This document shows, piece by piece, positions 24,506 to 38,445 of a stretch of DNA of 64,000 nucleotides. Numbering within the stretch: the first letter of the stretch is position 1; each line of letters starts with the position of its first letter. The notes below the pieces were generated by a model. That model had not been told where the DNA came from, did no database searches, and was given only the letters and a program-made list of their open reading frames with translations. The translations under genes and the position numbers were made by a program. Source of the stretch: Gonium pectorale (Eukaryota; Chlorophyta; Chlorophyceae; Chlamydomonadales; Volvocaceae). Location: positions 712,330 to 776,329 of the forward strand of contig LSYV01000057.1 of assembly GCA_001584585.1 (NCBI GenBank), read 5' to 3'.

Positions 24506-26827
24506 ATGCTCATGGCTAACAGAATTGCGGCAGTTTCAGGCGTGTTTATAAATAAACGGGGCCAGCGGCTGCACACACTCCGGTATGCCCCTCCCGCCGG
24601 TTGGTCACCGGGGGCCCTGCTCATCTTGCACCACGGACTCGCCGAGCACTGCGGGCGTTACGACAAAGGTATGTGTCCCCTGAGCTTGGCGCAAGGAGTT
24701 GGCATTGGAACGGGGTGATAGCGTTACGCTGGGGTTGCCATGTTTCCCTCATTCTGTTCTCATAACCTGTCGCCGCCAGAATCCGTACACCGTGACATCA
24801 AAGTTCGTGGCGCCCCTTCATGGCCCCGCAGTCTGTCGGCTCCTGGCCGAGAACGGCGTCGAGGTGTTTGCGTACGACGCGCACGGCCACGGCAAGTCGG
24901 AGCCCCAGGACCCCGCGTCACGAGCCCACATCAGCTCCTACACGCACCTGGTATGCAGGCGGTGGCCTGCAATGGGCCTGACTTGAGGGCATGTGTTCAC
25001 TGACTTACCCGGGCCACGGCTCAGAAGGCCTATGGAGCCATAGTTCATTGGTACTGCGTATCTGCGTTGCTCACCATGTATGGACAACGGGCGCGCAGAG
25101 GGCGGGGCATCCCGGTCGGCGGCGCAATGCATGGGTGCCTGGTGCCCCACACAACCCGCTGATGGAGTGCTGTGCAAAGCTAGTACCGCCTGAATGCCAG
25201 GGTTGCCCCCCAAGGAAGGCGCACACTTAGACACTTGCGTACTTGCATCATTGTCGTCCCGACAGCCAAAAACCGATTACATGGCCCTTTTGCGAAACAA
25301 AGCATGTAAAATGTTCCTCACCCGGGTTCGTACATGCGACCGGTATGACACCCACTGCAGGTTGATGACCTTTCCGGTGTTATGGATGCCTTACTGGCCG
25401 GATTCGAGGGTCCCGGAGCCGCCCCTGCGTCGGACCCGGAGCCGGAGGTTTCGGCGCCAGCAGGCTCCATGGCGGCGCTGAAGCAGCAGAAGCAGGGTGG
25501 CTCTCAGCGACGAAGGCGGCCGCCAGTGTTCCTCCTGGGGCATTCCATGGGCGGGCTGGTGACGGCGCTGCTGTGCCTTAAGCGGCAGGACGAGGTGGCG
25601 GGGCTGATGCTGCACTCGCCGGCCCTGGACGTGGAGTGGACGCCCCTGCTCAGGTGCGGTCCGTGGTGCGGTGGGGGCGTGCGATAAGGGGGTATAGATG
25701 GATGGGCTCTAGGGGGGGTTGCTCACGGCCAAGGAGGAGCAGCGGGGCAGGGTCAGCGACATGGGTGAAAATGAGTGCTGCAGGGTGCAGCAGAGCTGCG
25801 GAGCGGGGGCGGGCCAGGGCAGGGCAGGCAAGGCAGGGGCTTGGTGCCGGCTTCGGCGCTTGCGACTCGTGAGCTTTCCGGCTCCTATCACATGCCATCC
25901 GGCGGCTCCCACTTTATTCGGCGCCCATTACACGGCATCGCACCTGCCGCTCTCTCTTCCCCCGCTGTTACCCAGCCCCGCCACCGCTGCTGGAGATTGC
26001 TGTTGGCCCGCTGCCTTGTACCAGTTCTATGCTACGCCTGAATCCGTCGCCCCCCAACAGGGTGCAGGCCATGGTGGGCGGCCTGCTGGCGACCCTGGTG
26101 CCGCACGCGCGGGTTGTACCGGCGGTGCGGCCCGAGGACATGAGCCAGGACCCGAAGGTCGTGGCTGAGTACGTCACGGACCCGCTGAACACGTAAGCCC
26201 CCAAGTGCAGGCCCCACACCGCAATCCTCGGGCGTCTGAGCTCGGACTCAGCCTGCCCTTGCAGTTGGGCAAACGGAATGAACTCAACTGGAAGCTTCAA
26301 ATGCACTCGGCACTGCGCGCGCCGCACTCTGCCGTACGCTCGGTGTCTTAAACCGTGGTTTGCAAGCACCGTCGCGTGACTGTGGGACCGTACCGTACCG
26401 TACCGTACCGTACCGTACCGTACCCTACTGCCGTCGTTTCCGCAGGGTCGGTAACCTGCAGGCGCGCTCGGCAAACGAGCTGCTGCGCGGCATGGCGGAG
26501 CTGCAGCGGGCTGCACCGGAGCTGCGCCTGCCGGTCTACGTGTGCCACGGAAGCCGCGACGCCTGCACCAGCGCGGCCGCGTCGCGGCGCTTCGTGGAGG
26601 GCCCCGGCGGCGTGTCGAGCGTGGACCGCGTGTTCCGAGGCGTGGAGGGGGGGTACCACGAGCTGCTGCACGGGCCCGAGTGGGAGGACTGCGCACGGGA
26701 GCTGCTGGAGTGGATGCGCGGGCGAGCGGCGAGCGTGGGCGGTGGCGCCGCGGAGGTCGGGGTGCCGGCCGGCGGGGGCGCGGGCGCGGGGGTGCCGGGG
26801 AGGGGCGGGACGCGGTCCAAGCTGTGA
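24506..26827 (+). CDS. Monoacylglycerol-lipase-like alpha/beta hydrolase
   Basis: Serine hydrolase of the MGLL/lysophospholipase type that would release fatty acid from monoacylglycerols. Five exons join in phase to 362 residues: 24506-24668, 24832-24950, 25361-25653, 26061-26192 and 26446-26827. Family landmarks are HHGLAEHCGRYD (oxyanion region), FAYDAHGHGKSE, nucleophile Ser156 in FLLGHSMGGLV, Asp274 in CHGSRDACTS and His307 in GGYHELLHGPE, giving a complete triad. A low-complexity Pro/Glu/Gln/Arg insertion of about 40 residues sits just before the nucleophile strand, and the C-terminus ends in a Gly-rich tail. No signal peptide is evident. A second in-frame ATG at 24512 could also be used. 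The last intron carries an (ACCGT)n array close to its acceptor. Confidence 0.88.
26387..26424. repeat. (ACCGT)n microsatellite in lipase intron 4
   Basis: About 7.6 perfect copies of a 5-bp unit, ending about 20 nt before the CAG acceptor of the last lipase exon. Confidence 0.95.
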
Positions 26828-28172
26828 GGCGCGTGGCGGCTGCATACGGAGGGGCGGGCGGAGGGGGAAGGGGAGCGCGGCGGGTTTGGTACGAGTGCCC
26901 TTGAGGGCAACGGACGGGCTGGGTTGGAATCCGTACGTGGGTGCGCGTGCAATGGGGGTTGGGGAAGGGAGAGATGCCTAGAGTTGCGGATGGGAGGGAG
27001 GGAGGGAGGGTGAGGTAAGAGGATGGCTGTCCTTTTCCGTTTGATTGCATCTATGCTCGACGGTTTCCTGGCACAGCTTAGTTTTGTTTGCTTTGTCCGC
27101 GGGTGTGCACACGTCGAGCAGTCGCTTTCTCGTCATGTAGTTCCAGACGGAGTCTTGTCTTCGCTTATTCGTCACCCGCGGCGAAACGGCCGTGCCGTCA
27201 CAAACTACGCACCGTCGTCTGTCGCTACCATTCACTGTCAGGACGGCACTGTCGACTGCACGGCAGCCAGCACTGAGGCCCATTGGCCGCAAGTGCTTGC
27301 TAGGCCGTTACTTCTGCACCTAATTGGTATGCATGGAGTCTGGCACGAGTCGAATTTTTGTATATGCTGTGGTTGAGTTCTGGCTCGTGTGGCCTGCAAC
27401 CCCTCTCTGAGGTAGCCTGTAATCTGTAATCTGTGTATCTGGGGTCGCTTGCGGCGCTTGCTGTGCCGTGTACGGGTGTGGGTCCGTAGATGTGCTGCAC
27501 TCAGCGGGGACACCCGAGCTGCCCGTCCTGCATTCGAGATGGCGCTCCAAACAGCGCACGTGTGGACAGGTGTTACGTGTCGTACGTGCCTAGTGAGCCC
27601 TGCTTGAAAGCAGACGACCTGGACGAGCTCCGCCCTTGATCATCCGAAGCAGAACCCCAACATGCCGTGCGCAGACAGGAGTGAGAGCCCCGACCCGTGC
27701 GCCACCCACCACCTTGGCCACAGTTTTTGTCAGGATGGCAAAGTTCACCTTTTCCAGCATCCTTTCTTTCATCAAAGGGAGCATGAAGTTCTGCACAGAG
27801 GATGAACCGGGGCTCGATGTCCATACCAGGTCCCCACTGGTCCAGACCCGCTACGTACTCCCGTTGTCTGCGTCCCTTCTTGCTTCTCCGCCTGTAACCT
27901 TTCCATAGAAATGAAACGGACATGGGGATGTGTGACCCGCTGGTCCGACATGGTCCGACAGAAGCGTGCAGTGCGCAAGGTTACGGTTCGCAACCAACCG
28001 CGGTGTGAGGGGTTGGGCCCCACAGACGCCACCCTAGGTAGGATGTACGTTACGCAGTTGTGTACTGTCACGCGTGCCGGGTACGACGGCCGTACAAGGT
28101 GCGTGCAGTGCAAGAGTGAGCGGGCTCGCGTGACTGTGGGACTGGCTTTTGTAACATAGATTCCATAGCACC
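26828..28172. other. Intergenic: lipase 3' flank and helicase 5' flank
   Basis: 1.35 kb between two genes on the plus strand. It holds one copy of a dispersed repeat (27371-27440) that includes two TGTAA motifs 7 bp apart. No exon with recognisable similarity was found. Confidence 0.5.
27371..27440 (+). repeat. Dispersed repeat, copy 1
   Basis: Contains CTCGTGTGGCCTGCAACCCC and tandem CTGTAAT units. Its reverse complement matches 40741-40790, including the 16-bp block GCAGGCCACACGAGCC and CAGATTACAGGCT. TGTAA occurs at 27418-27422 and 27425-27429 and may serve as the lipase poly(A) signal, or may just belong to the repeat. Confidence 0.75.
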
Positions 28173-32328
<4,156 letters not shown>

Positions 32329-32845
32329 ATGCGAGACGCTCGACGCTGGCAGCAGTTCGGCTGTTGTATGTACTTGAGCTTCAGACGATTAGGCCATGAC
32401 CGCACGCTAAGGGCATTCCTAAGCATAAGCGTCTGGCAATTAACAGTTTAGACCCTGGAACGGACAACCGGCAGCTGACTGTGTGTCTTGTTTGGGACAC
32501 CGTGGGACACCTGGAGCCTCTTGCACTGAATTGCTACACATTCTTTCCTGTTCGTTTGTGCTATGTTTTTTTCCGGCTGACACGTGTCACGCGTGTGCGT
32601 TACCTTGTTTCTGGTTGGACCGGATTAATTGGATGCAACCGGTATCGTTACATTGAAGCGCAATGAGCGCTGGCTCTGGTTGATGCTTCTCTTAGCATTG
32701 CGGTCATACAAACAGGTCCGGTGGTCCGGTGCGGTAAAACCCGTAACGTACAACCGCTTCACATGTATGCGACGTGATGCTGACAAAAGTACTTGCAGCA
32801 CGATATCGTGCATGATCGACAGACAGTGTCGTCACATCGCTCCTG
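32329..32845. other. Convergent intergenic region, helicase / LYR protein
   Basis: 517 bp holding both 3' UTRs. Minus-strand TGTAA at 32648-32652 lies about 195 nt downstream of the LYR stop codon and is a plausible poly(A) signal. No other feature is seen. Confidence 0.5.
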
Positions 32846-33316
32846 TTACTGCCCATAACCCGGTGTCGGGTCCTCTGCGGCCATCCGCTTCGCCCGTGCG
32901 GCGAATGACTCCACCGTGCGCTGCACGCAATCCCGCCCCGTAATAATCAGCTTGTTTATTATTTCCGGGTCCGGCTCGTAGCGCGCGGCCTCGAACTCCT
33001 TGCGCGCACTGTCCCTGATGACGTCGCGCCACAGGCGCCCCTTCTCGTCACGCCACACGAAGAGATTGCTGTAGCGCAGGATCTCACGGTACAGTGAAAG
33101 TGCTTCGCGGCGGGTAGTAAGGATGCGCGGAGGCTCGTCCGGCTTCTTGCGACTGGCCTTCAGCAGGTTGCGTTCAAAGAGGTCGGCCACGTGTTCTGCG
33201 CTAGCTCCCAATTGCTCTTCAGAGATGTTGCGGGTAAGTGCGGGTAGGAGCGTCGCCGGCTGTGGGAGAATCGATAGGCGAGCACTGCTAAGCACACCGA
33301 TGCTGCGTAATGGCAT
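32846..33316 (-). CDS. LYR-motif (Complex1_LYR) protein, probably mitochondrial
   Basis: Small helical protein of the LYR family, whose members act as mitochondrial assembly factors or accessory subunits and often work with acyl-carrier protein and the Fe-S machinery. A single 156-residue frame starts at ATG 33316. The first 30 residues are rich in Ser, Leu and Arg with no acidic residue, as expected for a mitochondrial presequence. The core RREALSLYREILRY has Leu75-Tyr76-Arg77, followed by the charged helices WRDVIRDSARKEFEAARY and IINKLIITGRDCVQRTVESF, including the Phe and Arg positions common in this fold. I cannot say which LYRM subgroup it belongs to. It is head-to-head with the next gene, 153 bp apart. 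Confidence 0.85.
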   Translation of the reverse strand: MPLRSIGVLSSARLSILPQPATLLPALTRNISEEQLGASAEHVADLFERNLLKASRKKPDEPPRILTTRREALSLYREILRYSNLFVWRDEKGRLWRDVIRDSARKEFEAARYEPDPEIINKLIITGRDCVQRTVESFAARAKRMAAEDPTPGYGQ

Positions 33317-33469
33317 CGTAATGTATAATCATTCGTTGCTGCCTTCAACCGACCCAATCCTTGCTTCTTGGGCCGGAACCTTCGCAACCCGTACCCCGCA
33401 CGGATGGTGTCGTGAATGTCTGTCGCGTGTCGCTCGACACTATGTTTATTTTGCGGCACGTAGGGGCCG
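33317..33469. promoter_or_regulatory. Short divergent promoter region, LYR protein / Coa1-like protein
   Basis: Only 153 bp separate the two start codons. Both products carry organelle-type presequences. The two 5' UTRs and core promoters must be compact or overlap. Confidence 0.6.
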
Positions 33470-36047
33470 ATGAGCCTGTCACGTCTCTCGACCTTCCGCT
33501 CTCCAACCGCTCTCCAAATGACGACGCTAATAACTCGCCAGCTCAGCTCCGCCAGCCACGCCAAGTGTCAGCTCCAGCGCCGAACGGCGCATGCACCAAG
33601 GGCTCCGACCCCAGCGTTCCCACCCGCCCGCATGCTGGCTGCCCGCGCAACTAAGGGCGATGGGGACAAGTCCTGGGGAGAGATCATAGAGGACGCAGCG
33701 GGTGTTGCTAAGTGAGTGCCCAGGGGTTCAATTCGGTCACTTGTGTGCGCTCCCGAGCTCGACCCGGGTGGCGCGGGTGTGCGCCTTTTGGAGCACGATA
33801 GTTGCACCAGGCCTCTGTTGTTGCCAGAGCGGATTGCAAGGCAGCTCAACTGGGCAGGCCCTCCAATGTCAGTGACCCATGCGGGATACGCCGTCAGGGA
33901 TGGGCAGGAGGCATGCGAGGAAGCCATCCCCGTGCGTTAGGGGCCGCGATGGCTGCATGTGCCCGCCGATGTGGGTCTTTGGGTCGGGCTGTGCCGCTCG
34001 CGTGGTGCATCACTGGTGGTTCCCAATCCAACGACACCGCAGGTCGGTCTTCAACAAGATCAAGGACACGGCCAGCAGCATCCTGCCCAGCCCAACAAAC
34101 CAGCAGCAGCAGCAGAAGCCCGCACAAGCACCGCCGCGGCAGGAGGCGCCCATCGTGCCGGGATTTGGTGCGTGGTATGAGATATGGGTATGGTACCCGG
34201 CGTAGTGTGCGCGATGGCCAAGGGGCCCATCCACACCCCGTTGTCTTACCATTGCCTTACCACACCACTCCGCCCCTCCCACGCAACCAACCTTGGGCTC
34301 CTACGCCTCCAGTGCAGCGCCTGCACCAGCGCCCTTGCGCTGCTGGCGTTCCCTGTCCTCTGTCCGACTCCTTGCTTGCCTCCCGGCCTCCCCCGTCCTC
34401 CCCACGCGGACAGGCGGCGGGTTGCTGCCCAACCTGGTGGGGCGGGCGGTGGGCAGCCTGCTGTCCAGCGCGGTGTCGTCTCTGTCGGCCCAGCTGGAGG
34501 AAGCGGCCAGGGCGCAGGCTGGTGCGTACGACGAGGCGGTGGCGCGGCTGCAGGCAAGTACCGTAGCAGGGCGGGGGAGCTGCTGCAGCAGCCCGCAGCG
34601 GCCTGGGCCTGGGCCTTGACCGGGGCCTGGGCCGGGGCATGTTGGGGCACGCGGGAGGGGCGGCCAGAGTGCCAGGGGCGGGCGTTGGCTACAGAGGAAG
34701 CACAGTTGCCGGCTGCGGGCGAATGGATTGAGGGTGGCCGCAGGGGGGGGAACATGGGACCAGGCGGGGGACACCGTGCGGAATGAACGGGAGCACTGCA
34801 GGGCCAGGGATGTGGACTTGTGGAGGGAAGGAAACGGGGCAGGGAGCAGGTGAGTCAACCATTGTTGCGGAGGGCTCCCGTGACGGCATTTGGAACGATC
34901 TGCCCGCCCCGACCTGCCCGCCCGGCCGCCCCAAACCCATGCCCGCGCCCGCCGCAGGGGAGTGCCAAGCTGAGGGCCAGGTGCGTAAGCCCGCCCGCCG
35001 GCGACCGGGCAGGTCTCGCGCGGGTCGCTACCTGCAGGCGATTCGGCAGCTACCGTGCACTGCCGCTTCTTGCCTCCGCGCACAGCACACTGGGCTTACG
35101 GAAGTCCTCCACCCGTCGGTGCTTGCACTGCAACGCACCCGTCGACGGCCACCGACGCCTTTGCCCCTGCACCGTCCGCCACACCGCTTCACCGGGTGGA
35201 CCGGCGCCAGCCCATCTCGCCTCCACAAAGACACACACACACACACACACACACGCGCTTGTACACCGCTGCTCAGAGGCGCCCATGGCGGCCCCGCCCC
35301 CAACCTCCAGCCTCTCAACGGCCTGCTAACTGTTAACCGTCAACCTTTCAACCGACACCGCAGGCTAGGCACCGTAACCGCCGGGCCCGTCATGTCGCAG
35401 TCCAGCAGCTCCAGCAGCATCAACGGCGTGGTCACCAAGCAGGTCGTGCTGCTGCTGCCTGTGTACGGCAGCGCGGGAGCCTCGGGTACGGCGCAGGTCA
35501 GCGTGGTGGAGGGTCCGTCGCAGCCGGGCGGCCGCACCATGACCATCACGGTGGGTGGGTCGGGCAGGCGGCGGGCGCTGGGTCGGATAAAGAAACGGGG
35601 GAGTCCAGACGAGTGAGAGGATGGGAGGGGCGAGGATGGAGGGCGATGACCTCCGGGCTCGGGTCTCGATAGGGCGGCGGCCCTGGTGGTGGGGCGGCAC
35701 GCGGGGTGGTGCGGTTCCGTAGGGGCTGACGGACACGACATTTACGCACGCCAAGGGACGGGGCTGTGGGTCGGCCTCGCGGCCGCTGTCAGGGAGAGAC
35801 CAGTGCTGCAGGGTCCTAACAATAGGCGTCTCGCGTTTATTGTTAGGACCCCGCAGCACTTGCCAAAGCTGTGGGGTTGCCGCCCCGCCCCGCCAGCTGC
35901 TGTGCCATGATTTGTTGGGGGCCTACCGCCTGCCCCGCTGCCCCCACCTAGGTCCGCACCCCGGATGGTGGAGTGGTGGTGGTGGATGACGGGCCCCCGG
36001 GAGGCGGCTCCGTCATCGACGTCGAGTACCGAGAGCTCCGGAAATAG
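33470..36047 (+). CDS. Organelle-targeted conserved protein, possible Coa1-like domain
   Basis: Six exons join in phase to 270 residues: 33470-33711, 34043-34167, 34414-34553, 34958-34980, 35364-35550 and 35952-36047. The first about 65 residues are Ser/Arg/Ala/Thr-rich, free of acidic residues and look like a transit peptide ending near LAARATKGDG. Then come a Gln/Pro-rich linker, a helix (LPNLVGRAVGSLLSSAVSSL), the segment EAVARLQGSAKLRARLG, and a beta-rich end with QVVLLLPVYGSAG, AQVSVVEGP, MTITVRTPDG and VIDVEYREL. The pattern of a short helix followed by a P-V-x-G-S strand and valine-rich strands resembles Coa1/Tim21-type domains and a plant plastid protein family. I recognise the likeness but would not assign a function. 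The third intron has a GC donor and leads to a 23-nt exon. Confidence 0.65.
34554..34957 (+). other. GC-AG intron upstream of a 23-nt exon
   Basis: The exon ends CGGCTGCAG and continues GCAAGT; the acceptor is CGCCGCAG before GGGAGTGCC. Phase 0 in and phase 2 out of the 23-nt exon 34958-34980 restore the frame into exon 35364. Confidence 0.75.
35231..35254. repeat. (AC)12 microsatellite in Coa1-like gene intron 4
   Basis: Uninterrupted AC dinucleotides inside intron 34981-35363. Confidence 0.95.
35803..35859. repeat. Inverted repeat with 22-bp arms in Coa1-like gene intron 5
   Basis: Left arm 35803-35824 and right arm 35838-35859 pair at 21 of 22 positions (one A-C mismatch) around a 13-nt loop. 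The arms contain GGTCCTAACAATA. The element lies inside intron 35551-35951. It could be a precursor hairpin or a remnant of a small inverted-repeat element. Confidence 0.85.
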
Positions 36048-38445
36048 GCACGGGCTCGCTGGTTGAAAGTAATGCGGCGTCCCACTGCAGGCTTGCGAGG
36101 ATGACTGACGGCTGTGGTCGCCGCAGCGCGGATGCGAACTTCCGGTTCGCGGTGGTTGATAGTTCACGGTTGGGCGGTGGTTGAAAGTTTTGTTCCATTC
36201 GATCCTTCGGTTCTCCTCTAGACGTTGATCTGCAGGCTTTGCGGCGATGGCCGGGATGCGTGTGGCTGCCTCGGCAGGTATGTAGTTGGTGGATGAATTG
36301 TGCGGCAGTGAGGGGGGAGGCAAGGGAGGGAGGCAAGGGAGGGAGGCAAGGGAGGGAGGCAAGGGAGGGAGGCAAGGGACGGAGGCAAGGGAGGGAGACG
36401 CCCTTGCGTCCGGGCAGTCGAGGGGGCGCCAGCGCGGCATCCAGATTGACCGCCTGGGCACCTTGCAACGGGCTCACGCGCCTGCCGCGGCCCCGGAAAG
36501 GCGCTGCAGCTGGCAGCCGACCCTCGGGGCGCATCAAGTCCGGGCCCGCACTGTGAGGCCCCAGCAGTGACAGAGCCCGGCGGCAGCAGCGTTGGCCAGG
36601 TCGACAGCCGCCAAGGCCTTGTCTGTCTCGTCGCACCTTTTATTCCCTGCGAGGGGCACTGGAGGGTATGTTTTGGACGGGAGGATGCCTTTACAGTTCC
36701 TTGTGCACCTCCGGGATGTGCGTTCCGGTTTGACTGCAGGGTTGGGGTCGTGGGACGCGGGTTGGCGGGTCGGCACGGCGCCTGGTCCTCCGAACGCGCC
36801 TGTGGAGGGCACTGCTGTCGCGTGCCCCACATCCTGTTGCAGGCGTTGTGGCCTGACATACTGCCTGACCTTAAAGCGGACGGTACGGTAATGCAGTGTG
36901 CACGCCGATATCCCTTGATCAGCAAGCGCGGCGTCTTGCTTTATTTCTATGATGGGGTGATGCTGGGGCGTTGATGAGAGGCTTGCGGTGCTCTGTACAT
37001 ATCCCCTTGTGGCGGGTGGAGTGCTGCTACCGACAAGTACAGATGGCTGATGGGTCGTGGACCGAGTGCCTGGCTGTGTAAGGAAGCGTCAATGGCTGTC
37101 AATGGGGGGGGCACGGACGCTTGCACGCAGGACAGCAGAGTCACCCAGCCCTCACCACAATACCGCAGGCTCTGTTACAGATGTTATAGATGTTACAGGT
37201 ACCCGTCAAAGCCGGTGTGGCCATGGGTAGATGGTAAGTACTTACAGCTGGCGCCTGGCGGTGGGGCTCATTGGGAGTTCCTTCTGGACCCATATGGGAG
37301 GCGGCCAGGCGGATATGCTCCCCTGCGCGCCAAGGCCCACCCCACCAGTCCGCCTGCACACCTGCGCGGGCTGTTACGCCGGATGACACGTGTGAAGCCC
37401 CACGGGACCAAGCCCGGCATGTTGGCATGGCGTTTCGGGCTCCTCGGGACATTCGCGGCGAGGAGGCTGTTCTTTGAGGCCGTACAGCACAATGTCGTTG
37501 CCAGCCAGATCAGCTATTTACCGTACAATGTACATTGGGCCCCTCAAGCGGGCACCGCCACTGTGGCTCGGCTGCTGGATGGCTGCAATACGGCAGCTGC
37601 CCGGGCGACCAGGCAAGCACGCCTGCTCGCGCATCTGGTCGCCGTTACAACCCATGAGACCAGGGGGGACCGTGACGGCGACCTTGCACGTAACACAGAT
37701 GGTAGGGATCGCGGTGCCGGCGTGTCCCACCCTAGTTCCACCGGAATTACCGCATTCCAGGTCACCGCCGTATGTATGCATGCATCGGCCTGCCAGCTGC
37801 CAGCCAGCATGGACGCTTGCTTGAGCTGCGCACACGCACCCTGCAGCAGAGGCTCAGGAGGCGGAGGGGGGGAGCTACTGCCCCAGCGGGGTGGACCCCG
37901 TCCCCCCCAGTACGCAACCTGAACACACGGGATCGTGTCCACCACACATACACCCAGACATCACAGCTCCACCAACTGCCCATACGGAGTTACACATGTA
38001 CAGTGTGAGAGCGTGTCCTAACGAGCCGCTTGGCCCACGAACCTTTCCTAGCCACCCCAACTACACGGGATCGGGCCACGATATCCACACATCACCAGTG
38101 TGCCGTTGTTATGATGCCTACTAGATGTGCGTGCATTTGCATGTATGCCCCTGAAAGGGCCCATGCACTCGCCGAGCGCACACAGGTCCAGGTCCAGCGC
38201 CGATGGGTCGTACAGTAGCCCCTTTAGCCACAGCACATGACACGACATGGCCACAAGCGCACGGGCACCGGTTCATGTGACCTCCCCAGCTCCAGTCGCC
38301 GCGCCCGCCCCTACCTTCACATGCAAGAAACCGGACACGGTCCCCAACCGCAGTACTCGTACATTCGCCAGGCATGGCTCCAGCCTCCCAAGGTCTGCCA
38401 GGCTGCCAGCCTGCAGCCCCAGGCCCCTGGCCCCTATTGACCGAC
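36048..38445. other. Convergent intergenic region with 13-bp repeat
   Basis: 2.4 kb between the 3' ends of the Coa1-like and coiled-coil genes. It holds a short purine repeat (36319-36396) and a 290-codon open frame at 37050-37922 (plus) that resembles nothing I know and has no support beyond length. No other exon is recognisable. Confidence 0.45.
36319..36396 (+). repeat. 13-bp purine tandem repeat
   Basis: Six copies of GGCAAGGGAGGGA, the fifth with one base change. Confidence 0.92.

Noticed and set aside
25968..27050. Minus-strand frame of 360 codons, the longest in that area
   Set aside because: It is antisense to the last two lipase exons, which carry catalytic residues, and its translation is Pro/Arg low-complexity sequence.
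33317..33469. Possible intron in the LYR gene start region
   Set aside because: The uninterrupted 156-residue frame already gives a good presequence and full LYR domain, so no intron is needed.
37050..37922. Plus-strand ATG frame of 290 codons between two convergent genes
   Set aside because: No recognisable domain, no splice context and a length that can arise by chance in GC-rich DNA. Transcript data could reverse this.
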